A stretch of DNA of 64,000 nt from Paramecium pentaurelia (lineage: Eukaryota > Ciliophora > Oligohymenophorea > Peniculida > Parameciidae): contig CAJJDO010000070.1 of assembly GCA_905183005.1 (NCBI GenBank), forward strand, positions 315,828-379,827. Direction: 5' to 3'. Made by a program: the position numbers and the translations under genes. A model generated the notes under the pieces. That model did not search any database and had not been told where the DNA came from. It saw nothing but the letters and a program-made list of their open reading frames with translations. Shown piece after piece: positions 24,360 to 36,728 of this stretch. Numbering within the stretch: the stretch's first letter is position 1; the number at the start of each line of letters is the position of its first letter.

Positions 24360-26772
24360 TCATTTCTATTATTAAATGAAATAAGAGGCAAGTAATCCTT
24401 GACCAACCTTCATTTCACTAAAATTTCTATTTTAATTAATTCCCTCTTATTGATCTATTTTAATTTTGGTTTCAAATAAGGACATTGTATCTTCTAAAGA
24501 CCAAACTTTAGTGAATTCTATATTACTATTAAATTATTCTTCTATTTCTTAAGGTATTTTTCTAATAATATTCCTCATTTAAATTTGATTATTCCTTTTT
24601 TCAATAATCATTTTATTATCAATTTCAATATTGTAAATATCTTTTAAATACATAGCCCATTAATTTTATTCTAATTTAGTTTTGATATCTTTAATTTAAT
24701 TCATATTTAAATTAGATTTATAAGATGACATAATCTATTAACTATAAACACTAGTTAATTGAGTAATCTAACTTACTCTAGTACTTGATGTAAATGTTGA
24801 TAACATTCTTATTTTATTATAATCACCTTCAATAATACTTTATTGTTTAGCAGATGAATATTAATAATATGAAGGTTATTTTATAACAGATTATAATGGA
24901 ATTTAAGATTAATCTTATTCATTTTAATGAATTTTTTCTTCTTTTAAAATTTCATAAATTACATTTTCTAAAAATGAATCATCTCTTTCAACACGATATG
25001 TTATTTCATCTGGCTCATTAAATTACAATTATTAAAAATTATTACCAATTATTTTAGATTCTAAAATGTTATCTTCAAAATTATGATTTGTAGATTCTAC
25101 TATATATTAATTTAATTAACATGAAAGTACATGTTATCTAAGATTAATTTTAACTTTTTCATAAAGATATTCAATTCCTCTAGGTAACAAACAAACTTAT
25201 ACAGTCCATTAATTAAGAATTTCTTACATAAAATTAGAATCAGCTTTGTAATTTAATATTAGATATATATACCTATAATATAATCTTTGAAAACTAAGTA
25301 ATTAGTAGATAATTGTTAAGATGCTTTACTATAAAGTTCATTGGCTTATGAAATTACAATATCTAATATTATTCCATAGAGAGATCCAACTTTAACATTT
25401 GAGTGTCCAATCCAATTTATACTTTATTCATGTAATGACAAATCAAGAATATTAGAAGTAAATTTATTTAAAAGACAATTTATAGCACTAGGATAATATT
25501 AAAAATAATCATCTTTAGATCTTTAACCAATTACTTATTATTCATTTGTACAATGATCTTTCATATAGAATTATTATAAGACAATTCTTTTTTATTTTAA
25601 AAGACTTTCAAATGAAGTAAATAATTCATTTTCAATAGAATCCATTTATGAATTTCTAGTACCTTTTATTACAATTTATGACCACAATCTTGCAAGAGCA
25701 CTTGTGAATGTAATTTTAGGAAATTATGTAGTAAAATATTCTTCAAATATCAAATCTATTTTATTAAATATTTTTTTTAAAGCTCTATTTAATGCCCACA
25801 TCATTCCAACATAAGATTCCCATAAAATAGTATACATATTTAAAAACATGGCTGGATTTTTTTCTGTTTTTGTAATCATCAAAACATTTCTACTAAATAA
25901 ACATCTTTAATAAATGAAATTGAATATTTAAAGTAAGAACCTTAACAAAAGAGGTATATTCTCAGAATCTAATATAGTTGGATCCTTTAGAAAATTATCA
26001 ATTACAACCCATCTTAATTCAAATAATAATTAAGTGTGTTTCATATTTGAGTAATCAAATTTAGACAAACAATCTTAATAAATCTTATCTGTTAATTCAT
26101 CTAATAATGGAACCTTCTCAACAGATGTATAATCAGTGGTTCTTTATGCCAATTCTAATTGAAACCAGCTAGTTGTACATTACTTAAGAATATCATCTGT
26201 CAATAAAGGAATAGGCATAACTGGATTACGACCTATTTCTAAGATCTTATCAACCAGTGGATATTCTATATTAAATGTCTTTTATATCTCTTCTTCTATG
26301 ATTCTCATTTATTATCTAATTGTTATTCATTTAGTATTACATGCTTCTCTAGAAACTCAAATATATCCTGATCCAGGATTCATCTTAGTTAGTTTCTATA
26401 CTCAACAATTGAGAGTAGTATACGGAAAGAAATCTCTAATGTAATCCATATTCTACAAAACATCTGAGCTGTAGCTTGCGTAAATAGAATTAAGTAAGAA
26501 AGTTTGAATATATGTTACTGCTCATCTCTACCATGAATTTTAGTTTTTTGTTCACTAGTTTAAGTTAAAAACATTCTCGTATTGTCAAGAAATTTAAGAA
26601 ATACTGTAAGATTTTAATGGGATTATTTGGCATCTCTTCCTCGCTCATTTTTCTAAAATATCTGCATTTCATTATACGTCAGGATATCTTGACTTTATAA
26701 TTTCATGTTTTCAGATAGACTTTTTCTTAGCTTTGAATTGTCATTTGATTCTTTTGATGCCAATTGACTCAT
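24360..26772 (-). CDS. Large hypothetical protein, unrecognised family
   Basis: About 776 residues with three introns (28, 25, 29 nt). The first 40 residues are Ser/Lys-rich; about 60-560 is a mainly helical, aromatic-rich globular region (for example LLFELRWVVIDNF and LWESYVGMMWALNRALK); the last 200 residues are Gln/Asn/Ile-rich and probably partly coiled coil. No catalytic or membrane motif. The start ATG at 26772 is chosen because the frame upstream carries TGA. The gene converges on the ANTH gene (56 bp) and diverges from the coiled-coil gene at 27007. Confidence 0.7.
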
Positions 26773-27006
26773 GCACATACCAATCAGATAATCTCTTTTT
26801 CTCAGTTTCTTCTTTTCTAATTATCCCTATTGTTGACTCTAGTTTGCTCCCATTTAATTTAATTGATTGTATTAAATACCTATCTATTTAAATACTTTTA
26901 ACACTAAAATCCATATGGAAAACCATGAACAAAAACAATATTATGTTCCCAATAATCTATCCTTATTTACTAACTAAAGACTATATTTAATTTTTATAAT
27001 CATTAA

Positions 27007-28886
27007 ATGGATCAAGTCGATATGATATAAGATGATCAATAATCTCCACTACACATTAAACAATAACTTGATATTGATATATCATACAGAGTAGCATACC
27101 CAATCAATTTGGATTTACAATAAAAAGAAACACCTAAAACAACAGAGAGAACTATTAAACATCTTGAAATTGATGAAGTACAAATACTAACAGAAACAAC
27201 ATCAAAAACATAAATTGATGTATCCTCTCCTAGAGTACCATTCCTAACTCATTCCTAAATAATGGGAATGCATCAAGAAGAAGATGAAGTCCCTTTTAAT
27301 AGATCTGCTTTAAATTATCCACTTTCAGAAATTCCTGAAGAACTTACACCCAGTATTATGCCACATGTACTTCATTTAATACTATTCAAGATATCTAAGG
27401 TATCTAATTAAGAGGTTATCATTGATAATATGAGTATAGTAAATAGTTAGTAATTGAAATTTAGTAAAAAATCTTCTGAAACTAATGTTGTATCAATTAT
27501 CAATATAGATGGTAGCAAATTGAAAGAGGAAGTAATGTTATTTATAATTATATAAAAATAGTTAAAAGAACATATAAGTTTGTTGGAATCTAAAGTTTAA
27601 GAATTAGAGAAAGAAAACATAATTCTTAAAAAGAAATCTAATTAAGAGAAAATTAAATATATTGAATTGCAGATGGAAACAGAGTATAAATTAACATCAA
27701 TAATTGAATAATTTTAAGATTAAGAGAATAATTATAAAAAATAAATTAATATCCTTAAAAATGATCTTAATAATGCAAAATTATAAATTCATATAATAAA
27801 CCAATAGATTCCACATAATATAGAATAATAATTATCATAATCATAAATTTAATTGTCATATAATAATAAATCTTAATAATATTATAATAAATAATCAACC
27901 TTATCATAGTCATTTAATGAATAATTAAACAAAAATTAAAAAGATTTATATCTTACATAAATTTAATATGAAATTGTACATTCTAAATTAATCAAAATCA
28001 TAAAGAAGATAGATTAATAGATTGATATTAATAAAAAAGATTTATGTGATCTCTTATCAATATTAGAAAACAAAGTTTAATCAATAATTAATAGTGAAGA
28101 AGAGGAAAAAATTGATGAACATAGAACCTTATTATCAACATTAAAAACTGAATTGGGAGAAATTAAATAAATAAGAGGATAATTATCTAGAGTATTTTAT
28201 GATCATGATTAATTTATCCAAAAGAGAAAGAATGAAAGTATAAACGATTTAAAAATTAATGAGTTGACTCTCTAAGTTTAAGAATTTAAGTAATAAAAAT
28301 TAGAATTAATTGAATAGACATAAAAATAATAGGATTAAATTAATTAACAGAATTAAATAATTATTGAATTGCAATAGAAACTAAGTAAAATATTATTTTT
28401 TATTTAGATAATTCATCTTAAACTGATACACAAAGAATGCAATCTTAATTTATTCGTTCACTTTAAACAAATCCTATTAAGAATATCAAGGAAAGTATAA
28501 AATAGAAATAAGAGTTTTCAAAGTAAAAATTTAATAATATTTAAGAAAATAAAACTTAAAATTATAAAATTCTCCAATGAGTCGATCTGAAAATGCTTCT
28601 CCATCATTAAAATTCCTGAATTCCCCTAAGTAAAAATAGTTATAATATTAGAAATTCTAATTGTTTTTCTACACATTAAAAATATTAGAAAGATGATAAA
28701 TAGTAAGAATTCTGTTATTAAACATCTGATTTTAGTGTTAATTATAATTCAATTTATTAATCAACAACTTAGAATTTTAACAATAATGTTAATTCAAATA
28801 GTGAGATCATTTAGAAATTAATTGAACAATTTAAAGGAAATTCAATTTTTGCATAAAAAATATCGGGTTATTCAAAAAGAAATTGA
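27007..28886 (+). CDS. Coiled-coil protein, unknown function
   Basis: Roughly 585-601 residues. Three introns (23, 29, 22 nt) are required to keep the frame near the 3' end, and two more (24 and 30 nt) are possible in frame within the first half. The N-terminal 150 residues are Ser/Thr/Pro-rich and likely disordered. They are followed by about 300 residues of coiled coil rich in Gln, Glu and Lys, then a Ser/Asn-rich tail. No known domain. It diverges from the gene ending at 26772 with about 235 bp between ATGs. Confidence 0.7.
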
Positions 28887-28983
28887 AACATATGAATTTT
28901 TAAGTCTTTGCAAATTGCATTCTCAAATCTATTGAAGCATTTAATAATTAATCTAATTATTTTAAATATTAAAATTAAATCAT

Positions 28984-31446
28984 ATGTCGACGAAAAGAAC
29001 AATAAAGATTTAGCCAATCAATATTCCTGGTCAAGATGCTCCCATAATCTTAGATACAATTGATAGTGATTTATTTTATTTAAAAGCTAAAAAAAAAGTA
29101 GCAGGTAATTTAATTTATGTATTTTTAGAGACTTTAAAGGGATATAATCAAGATGAGTTTGTATTTTATTCTAAATTCAAAAATATAGTAGTTCATGAAG
29201 ATGATAGAGTATCAAAGTAAGAATTATATTTTAAGAAATAGATTATTTTAGAATAATAATTAGAATGAAATTGAGTTATATTTGACATCTGATTTAATAA
29301 AGAAGGTTGTTTCAGGAGGACAAGGTGGAGGATAATTTTATTAAGTAGCTTAATAAGTAATGGGACAGCAGTAGAATAAGGATAATAAGTTAGAAAATGA
29401 AATAAGAGAATTAAAATCAGAAAATTTTAAAATATAAAACAATGCTAAAATAGAATAAATTGAATTAAATGGTCAAATTGCAGAATTGTAAGAATAAATA
29501 GTAGAATTAAAAAATGATTAAAAATCTATAAAAAAATGGTATGATGAGAAAGTAAAATAGGAAGAAGAGTAAAGAGCAGAAATAATATAAAAATATAAAG
29601 AAATGATAAATACTAATAATAATTTGAAAAATGAAATGATGTAAAAAGACAATCAAATTGAAGAATTATAATATCAATTAAAAGCTGTAGAAGCAGAGAA
29701 AAAATTCAATGAAGATTAATATAGAAGAGAGAATGAAATGGGAAGATAGAAATCTACAATTGTAAATGATGGTTAATTAACAGAAATTAAACGTGAATCT
29801 GAAAATTTCAAAAGATTATATTAAGAAGAATAATTTGAAAGAAAAAAAGATAAAGAAATGACAACTTAATTTTAGAAGTAATGTTAAGATTTTAAAAATA
29901 AATTATAGTAAAAGAGTGAAGAATTAAATCAAGCAAGAAGTATTGCAGAATAAGAAATAGCAAATTTAAAAGAAGAAAAAAAAACATTAGAAGAAAAATG
30001 TGAATAATAAAAAGAAACAATATCATAATTAAAAAAAGAGGTTACTGATTAAATTAATAAATATATGAAGATTTAAAGATAATAAAGTGAAGCAGAAGCA
30101 GAGTTAAGTTTATAAATAAAAACTGTTAATAAATTAAAAGAAGAAGCAAAAGAATAATTATAAGAAATAGAAAGAAAAGATTAAATTATAAGGGATATTA
30201 AAAATACAAAGGAGGCATAATTAAATAAGATGAATAAATCAGAAGAAGAAAAATAAGATAGAATTAATTAGTTAGAAAATGATTTAAAAAAAACTAAAGA
30301 AGAATTGAGAAGAACAAAAGATAATTTATCATTAGAAATTTAATAAAAAGCAGCTGATATTATTAAATTATAAAAAGAATTATCAAATTTAAATGAATAA
30401 AGTAATCTTAATATGTAGAAAGCAAATTAGGAAATATAAAAATTATTTAATTAATTAGATAAAGAAAAAGATAAATTAAGAATTGAAGAAAATAAAAGAG
30501 TTTAATTAGCCAAGAGAATTAAAGAAAATGCACTAAGAAAGGTAGGAGATGGAAAAATTATTTCACCTACAGAAGCTGTTTTTAGAAATATGTCAAATCC
30601 TTTTGAATTTTCAAAGAATGAGAATATAATGACTAATGATTGGACTGCTCAAGTTGAATTAATAAAAGTGGATACAAATAAGGCAATAGAGAGTTTAACA
30701 AAGTTATAGGAACCTAATATATCATAATTTGTAAATAGAGAACCTCTTGGTAATTGGTAAATAAAAAGAAGTTTAGGAATTGTAATATTAATATAAATAT
30801 ATATTCTAGAATGGTGATGGTACAAAAAGAAAAGGATTTTTGATGTAAGTAGTGAATAGTGATGGAGATCGTTTTACAAATTAAACTTTCTTAGTTAAAG
30901 AATTGGTTGGATTTGAGAGAATAGTGACACTTGAAAAGGCTTTATATGTTGCTTAAAATTTATTAATAGCAAAAGTTTTAGCTGAACATTTCTAAGAAAA
31001 GATTTAAAAGGCTGCTTCTGAAAAGCCTCCCTGCAAATTTGCTTATAAGGAACCCTTTTTATTGTAAACAGAAGGAAGTAATCAAAATATTATTTATTCC
31101 TTTTTTAGATTATTATATTGCAGAAAGATTGATAAAAGGAACATTTACAAAATTCAATGGAGAAGGTGATTCTATGGATAAGGATCAAAAGGTTACAAGT
31201 TATTTTAATGCATTTTCACTTTTCACATATTATGCAACTCAAAAAATGTTGATGGTATCAAATATTTAAGGTAATTTTGATGGTGCTGAATTTATATTGT
31301 ATGATCCAATAGTTTCATCACCTGAAGGCATAATGGGAGATGAAGATTTAGCAGAACCACATATATTATAATTTTAGGATAATTATAAAGAGAACCCTAA
31401 AACTTATGGAAAGAATTATTTAACAAGTTTAGGGATAAAAATATGA
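28984..31446 (+). CDS. Alpha-kinase with long coiled coil
   Basis: About 784 residues with four introns (24, 25, 28, 31 nt). Residues 1-75 look like a small beta-rich, possibly ubiquitin-like domain. About 80-510 is continuous coiled coil (Glu/Lys/Gln). The C-terminal 250 residues match the alpha-kinase (MHCK/eEF2K) pattern: FERIVTLEKALYVAQNLLIA, then YYIAERLIKGTFTKFNGEGD (the E-x-x-x-x-G-x-[FY]-x-K signature), YFNAFSLFTYYATQ, and MLMVSNIQG followed by FILYDPIV (LTDPQI-like). The zinc-binding His/Cys cluster that normally ends alpha-kinases is absent: no Cys follows the DP motif. A kinase with a coiled-coil oligomerisation arm, like Dictyostelium MHCK, is inferred; activity is uncertain. Confidence 0.7.
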
Positions 31447-31598
31447 TAGAGAAAATGAAATATCATTTAGAGATATTATATCCAATAAATAGAATAATTT
31501 TTAATCTTTAATTATATATTTCTATTTGTAGAGTATTTTTTTTATATATAAGTAAATTTTCTTAGAAAAAAATTTAATTAATTTAATTACAAATAAAA

Positions 31599-32054
31599 AT
31601 GATTAATTAAAGAGTATACATTAGAGCAACAACTAGAAAACAATAGAATTAACAAATTGATGACTTTTATGGAGAATAATAATATGATGATATAGAATAA
31701 TATGATTCATTATTGTATAAAAGAACTTAAAAAGAATATTTAAATGAAGAATTTAAATCAAAGAAAACTCTACATCACTTTGATATATCAAATCAATAAT
31801 GGAATATTGTATTTTAATAAAATCCTTAAACTTAATTGACAGAAGAAAATATTATATCCAGTGAATAAGAAATAGAATAGAATAATTACGAAAAATAAAA
31901 AGTCTTCTAATTATTCAAAATTGAGGATTTTTCAGTTCTTGAAATAAACGAGATAAATTACATAGAATAATTATAAGTATAAAAGGATTATCAAATGGTT
32001 GGTAAAAAGCATAAATAAAATATAAGCAAAAAAATATACAAATTTGTATGCTGA
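31599..32054 (+). CDS. Hypothetical 151-residue protein
   Basis: One intronless frame. It is rich in Gln, Glu, Tyr and Ile with no domain recognised. An acidic middle (TEENIISSEQEIEQ) is followed by a basic end (VGKKHKQNISKKIYKF). It lies 152 bp after the alpha-kinase gene on the same strand. A real gene is likely given the length and even codon use, but its role is unknown. Confidence 0.5.
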
Positions 32055-32643
32055 TGTTTATGATTACTTAATATATATATAAATAATTAATATATCTATA
32101 AAAATAGAAAATAATAATCAATAATAATTTATTATTTATATATTTAAATTGTGCTATTATATATCAATATTATATAAAATATTCCAATATAATCATAATA
32201 AATAATCCTTTATCTATTTATCAATACTTTTCTAAAATTGCATAAAATATAATAATGATTATTTATCTATCTAGTAACAAATATTCATAATACTTTTAAT
32301 TAGTTATATGAATAGTATGATTGTGTATTTAGATTTGTATTTTTATTTAAAAAATTCAGTTTATTTTATAGTCATCAGATTAATTATGATAAGTTATTTA
32401 AACTGAAAATCAAAAAATAATTAAGGATGAATAAAGGTTTTACTATTAAAATGATAATAAACTTGATTCTAATAAAGATAAACATTAATATTGAATGATT
32501 TCGAAGTAGTAGAGTAAAGATGTTTATTGTTATTAAATGTTTAATTTACCTACTACAAAGTGATTGATTATGTGCTCTAATTAATTAATATTTTGAGTCC
32601 CATTAATTTTGGTAACGACTTAACAACAATAATATACATCACA
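32055..32643. other. Intergenic region upstream of the Myb gene
   Basis: Very AT-rich with many short TA runs. I see no gene on either strand. It presumably holds the promoter of the Myb gene. Confidence 0.5.
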
Positions 32644-33851
32644 ATGATTAGTTAAGTTAATAATTAAGTAGCTGAACAACCAGCCAATCATAAACAAAAC
32701 AATAAAAAGTATTGGAATAATGAAGAAGATATGAAATTGAAATCTGCTGTTAATTTACATGGGTCTAATTGGAAAGTTATAGCAGAATATCTTCCTGGAA
32801 GAAATGCTTCATAATGTGCTTAAAGATGGAAAAGAATAAAACCTAAAGAAGTAAATAATTATAATATAATAGGATGAAAGAAATTAAAAGTGGAGTAAAG
32901 AAGAAGATGAAGCAGTACTTAGACTTACTTAGAGTTTTTAGTATAATTGGAGATTAATTGCTCATCATATTCCAAATAGAACTAGTAGACAAATTAGAGA
33001 GAGATTTGTTAATCATTTAGATCCAAATATCATCAAATCACCTTGGACTGAAGAGGAAGATAAATGGATATGGAATATGTATTAGAATATTGGTACTAAA
33101 TGGTCTGATATGTCTAAATAATTGCTTGGAAGACCTGTAATTATAAATTTTATACTAAATTTAGGAAAATATGATAAAAAACAGATTTTATTCTTATATA
33201 CGAAAATAATATGGGAAAATATAAAATCCTTATTATGTAGTACCTAATAATGTGAGAATATTAGAAAAGGAATAATTAAGAAAGAATAATATAATTAAAA
33301 AAAGGAGAAAATTTAGAAGGTTTCATTAAATGAAAACGATTTAATAAAATAAATAAGGTAAACAACATCTTTAATATGAAAATGAATAATAAATTTAATA
33401 GGAACAATTCTTATAAAATTAATATCCTTATTTGTAATAATAGTTTTAATCATACTATCATTTTATACAAACTGAATATTAATAATTACAATACCCTAAA
33501 ATAATTTATCCTTATTAATTTATTACTTCTTCTACTTTAAATCCAGAGTTTTATGGATAATTAAATACATAAGATTTATTGAACTGTAAAATAGAATAGA
33601 TGAATTAATAAACTACTTCTGATTTAACTAAATTACAAAATAATGAAATCTAACTGACAACTTTAAGTCTTTCTAAAATTGGAGTTAATTAAATTTAACT
33701 ATAATAAATTGACATCAAAGAAGAAGAAGATAATGATAATCCTAAAAATTAAAATAAGAATATTGAAAAATCAACATACCCTCTTTAGATTAGAGCTGAT
33801 ATTTTAAAAGAAATTCAAAAAAAGAATTTAGAAACTTAATTTAAATAATGA
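32644..33851 (+). CDS. Three-repeat Myb (3R-Myb) transcription factor
   Basis: About 385 residues with two introns (22 and 28 nt). Three Myb repeats lie in tandem in the first 190 residues. R1 begins KYWNNEEDMKL and contains GSNWKVIAEYLPGR; R2 begins KWSKEEDEAV with YNWRLIAHHIPNRTSRQIRER; R3 begins PWTEEEDKWIW with GTKWSDMSKQLLGR and a recognition helix MIKNRFYSYIRK. The regularly spaced Trp are present, with some first-position substitutions. The C-terminal half is very Gln/Asn/Tyr-rich, a possible activation region. A role in nuclear sequence-specific DNA binding, often cell-cycle genes in this family, is inferred. Confidence 0.9.
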
Positions 33852-33913
33852 GATTGTGTAGAATTATTAGATTGAATATATATATATATATTGATTTTGG
33901 TATCTTATTTAGA

Positions 33914-35056
33914 TCAAATTCCTACTTTTGATTTAACATATTATTCAAAGCTTGGTTGTGTTAATAAACCAAGAGCTTATTTACTGATTTCAATTTCTTT
34001 GTTATATTCAGTAACAGTTCTATTGTAAAGATCAGTTTCTGAAGCATAATTATCATTTTCAGCTTATAATTAAGCTTAAAGAGTAGCTCTATCATCTTTT
34101 CTTTATCCAACATATACAATGGTTTCTCCTAATTTTTCTATTATATAAAATAAATATATATACATTCATTAGCAGCAATTTCAGAATTTTTAATAAGAAC
34201 TGCTCTTTAGAATTCTGCAAATTCTTTTTCTAATTAAGCAACTCTTTCAGTGAATTTAGATTCAGCAGCACTTTCATCAGCAGTTTCTTGATTTAATGTG
34301 TCAACAAATTGAACTCTTAATTCATTGAAAATCTTAACCAATTATTAGACTGATCCTTAATCAGCAAAATTTTATTCAGTTGCTAATTCAAGTAAAGCTT
34401 TAATGATAGGAGCAAATGAAGAATGATTTTAGAAGGATGTTTAGATTCTTCCCAAGTTCGATTAAACTCTCTTGAATTAAACAAGTGATGGATTAGCAAT
34501 CTAAGATAAGAGTCCTAAAGATTCATCAACAGCACCAATAGCTTCATTGATTTCAGCAATATTAGATAAGAATTATTCATGTTATTTCTTTCTATTAACT
34601 GTTTCTTAATCAAGTATTCTTCTATTTTCTTCAATATTGATTTTTAATTAAGCTAAAGCATCTTAGAATCTTTATTTTTATGGAATAAGAACATTATCAA
34701 TGAAATCTTCACCATTGAATATATCTAATTATATTTAAAAAGAGATAACCTCTATCAGCATCTTAGATTTCTTATTCATATCTTGTTACATCTCTATTGT
34801 GTTCATCTGTTCTTCTGGAATAAGCTTGATGAATGTCATCTAATTCTTCTTCTAATTAATCAATTAATTAATTGATGGCTTCAACTAATTCTGTCAAAGC
34901 ACCACCACTTCCCAATTCTACTTCTGCAAACTCCAAAATAAAAGAAGCCCATTTAGATTCTTTTAATTTACTCATAACTTCTTCTTAGTGTCTTTCCATA
35001 TTTAGTTCAACACTCAATACACTTAATACTAAACAAACCAAGATTCCTGTTCTCAT
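33914..35056 (-). CDS. Trichocyst matrix-type secretory protein
   Basis: About 363 residues with two introns (25 and 26 nt). A clear signal peptide (MRTGILVCLVLSVLSVEL) leads into an acidic, helical protein rich in Glu, Gln, Leu and Ala, with phrases such as KWASFILEFAEVEL and LTELVEAINQLIDQLEEEL. These resemble the trichocyst matrix protein family, whose members are processed and crystallise in the secretory organelles. Cysteines are nearly absent from the mature part. Trichocyst proteins occur as large multigene families, so close paralogues are expected. Confidence 0.75.
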
Positions 35057-35129
35057 TTATTTTAATTAATAAAAACGACTATTCAAATTTAATGATTAAA
35101 TGTAAATAATTAATATTATTTCAATTATC

Positions 35130-36534
35130 TCATAATCTATGTAAATATTCTCCTCCTTTTGTTAAATATCTAATCCATTTATTCGTTTTATATCCAGCTT
35201 TTTCCATTACTTTTAAAAATCTAACTCTTAATCCACTTGCTGTGAACATTGGAATCTAAAATTCCATTTTTAAAGGTGGTTTACTCCATACTTAATCTTT
35301 ATTTGTAGTACCTAAATTGATTTCACACCTAAAATTTTTAACAATAAGTTAAACCTTAATGAAGTTTCAAAGTCTCCTTAAAATTTCTTGATTCTCCAAA
35401 TCACACTTTATTCTTCTACTTCATATCTTGCTTTTCCTAATGCTGTTGCAGTTATTGCATTCACAGTATTTTTAGGCACAGGAACCTTTACTAAAACATT
35501 TGTACCATAGATATTGTTATCATATATTGATTTAATCTATTTTCAATATATATTTTACTTTCAACCGTATTTCTAATTTATTATCAATAATTTCACTATA
35601 AAATACATTCACTTTAAATGGAATATTAATATTCTCTGAAATCCTATATGATATTAATTAGCAATGGCCATCAGGAGGAATAAAAGTAATTGTTCTATCC
35701 TTATCAAATTTTGGTAATCTTACACAAGGATGAAATTTCATATCATCAATTGAAATTCCAATAGTTTATTTAGTTTATTTTTATTATTTTCCCATTAATA
35801 ATTTATCATTCATTCCAATCTAACATTCTGGCATCCCTGTAAGTTTACTTTTTAATTCAATTGAACCAACAACTTCAGCCCTTAATACAGTGTCTTTTGC
35901 TGAAATCAATAAATTCACAGATTCAATAATATCAAGATATAATTCATTCTTTTCATAATAAAGTCCTATTGGTCTCCATGATACAACACCAGTAAGAGTA
36001 AATGTTAATTATCTCAATTTTTCTATGTTTATGGTTGTTTCTTATTAAACTCCTCCTTCTTGAATAAACTATAGATATAATTAATACTAACTTTTTATAA
36101 TAGATTTGGATCTGCAATTTATGGTATTCCATAATCAAGTACTTCATCAAGAATTTCATAAATTAAGACAAAACTCTTTTTTATGCAATTTTCATCTAAA
36201 TTACCTTAAAAGTATGATTTACAAATTTTTGACTTAAAATAAAAAAATATTAATACCAATTGATATAAAAATTCAAGAACCATAGCAACATTTACATCAG
36301 TTTTAGTGGTTGCTAAAATAATGATGTCTTTGATTGAAATATGAATGAAAGATGTTTCTATGAATATAAAATATAGATACAATCAATATTTATTATTGGA
36401 AATTCTTTATTTTCTTTTGTAGCTATCATTTTAGCACAAAACTAAGTTATTTCATTTCTGCTTATATCATCTTTATAAACTCTATAAATTAGGATTTCTC
36501 CTTTCTAATTGATAAAAGAGAGAGAACTTATCAT
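35130..36534 (-). CDS. AP2M1: AP-2 adaptor complex mu subunit
   Basis: About 428 residues with five introns (23, 24, 23, 22, 26 nt). The N-terminal longin half starts MISSLSFINQKGEILIYRVY and contains MVLEFLYQL and the SFVLIYEILDEVLDYGIPQ block. The C-terminal mu-homology domain has VVSWRPIGLYYEKNELYLDI, a GMPECQIGMNDKLL strand, FHPCVRLPKFDKDRTITFIP and the closing GLRVRFLKV...NKWIRYLTKGG segment. Order, length and the SGMPEC-type strand favour AP-2 over other mu chains. It recognises YxxPhi cargo in clathrin-mediated endocytosis at the plasma membrane. Confidence 0.92.
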
Positions 36535-36728
36535 TAAATATTATAATATTCATAATAAAACTTAATATTTATCTTCTTAATCATGTAAGAATTCATCATA
36601 TTTGTTTGATTTTAAATAAATCAATTGAAACTTCATTTAAACAATCAGCTAATAAAAATTTTATATTATTAATTTAATAATAATAATAAATATTATATAA
36701 TAAATCTTAAAATTTGATAATTTGTTTC

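Noticed and set aside
26770..26935. Extra upstream exon for the gene at 24360-26772
   Set aside because: The upstream frame can only be joined by a 13-nt intron, far too short. An ATG in the correct frame at 26772 gives a complete protein.
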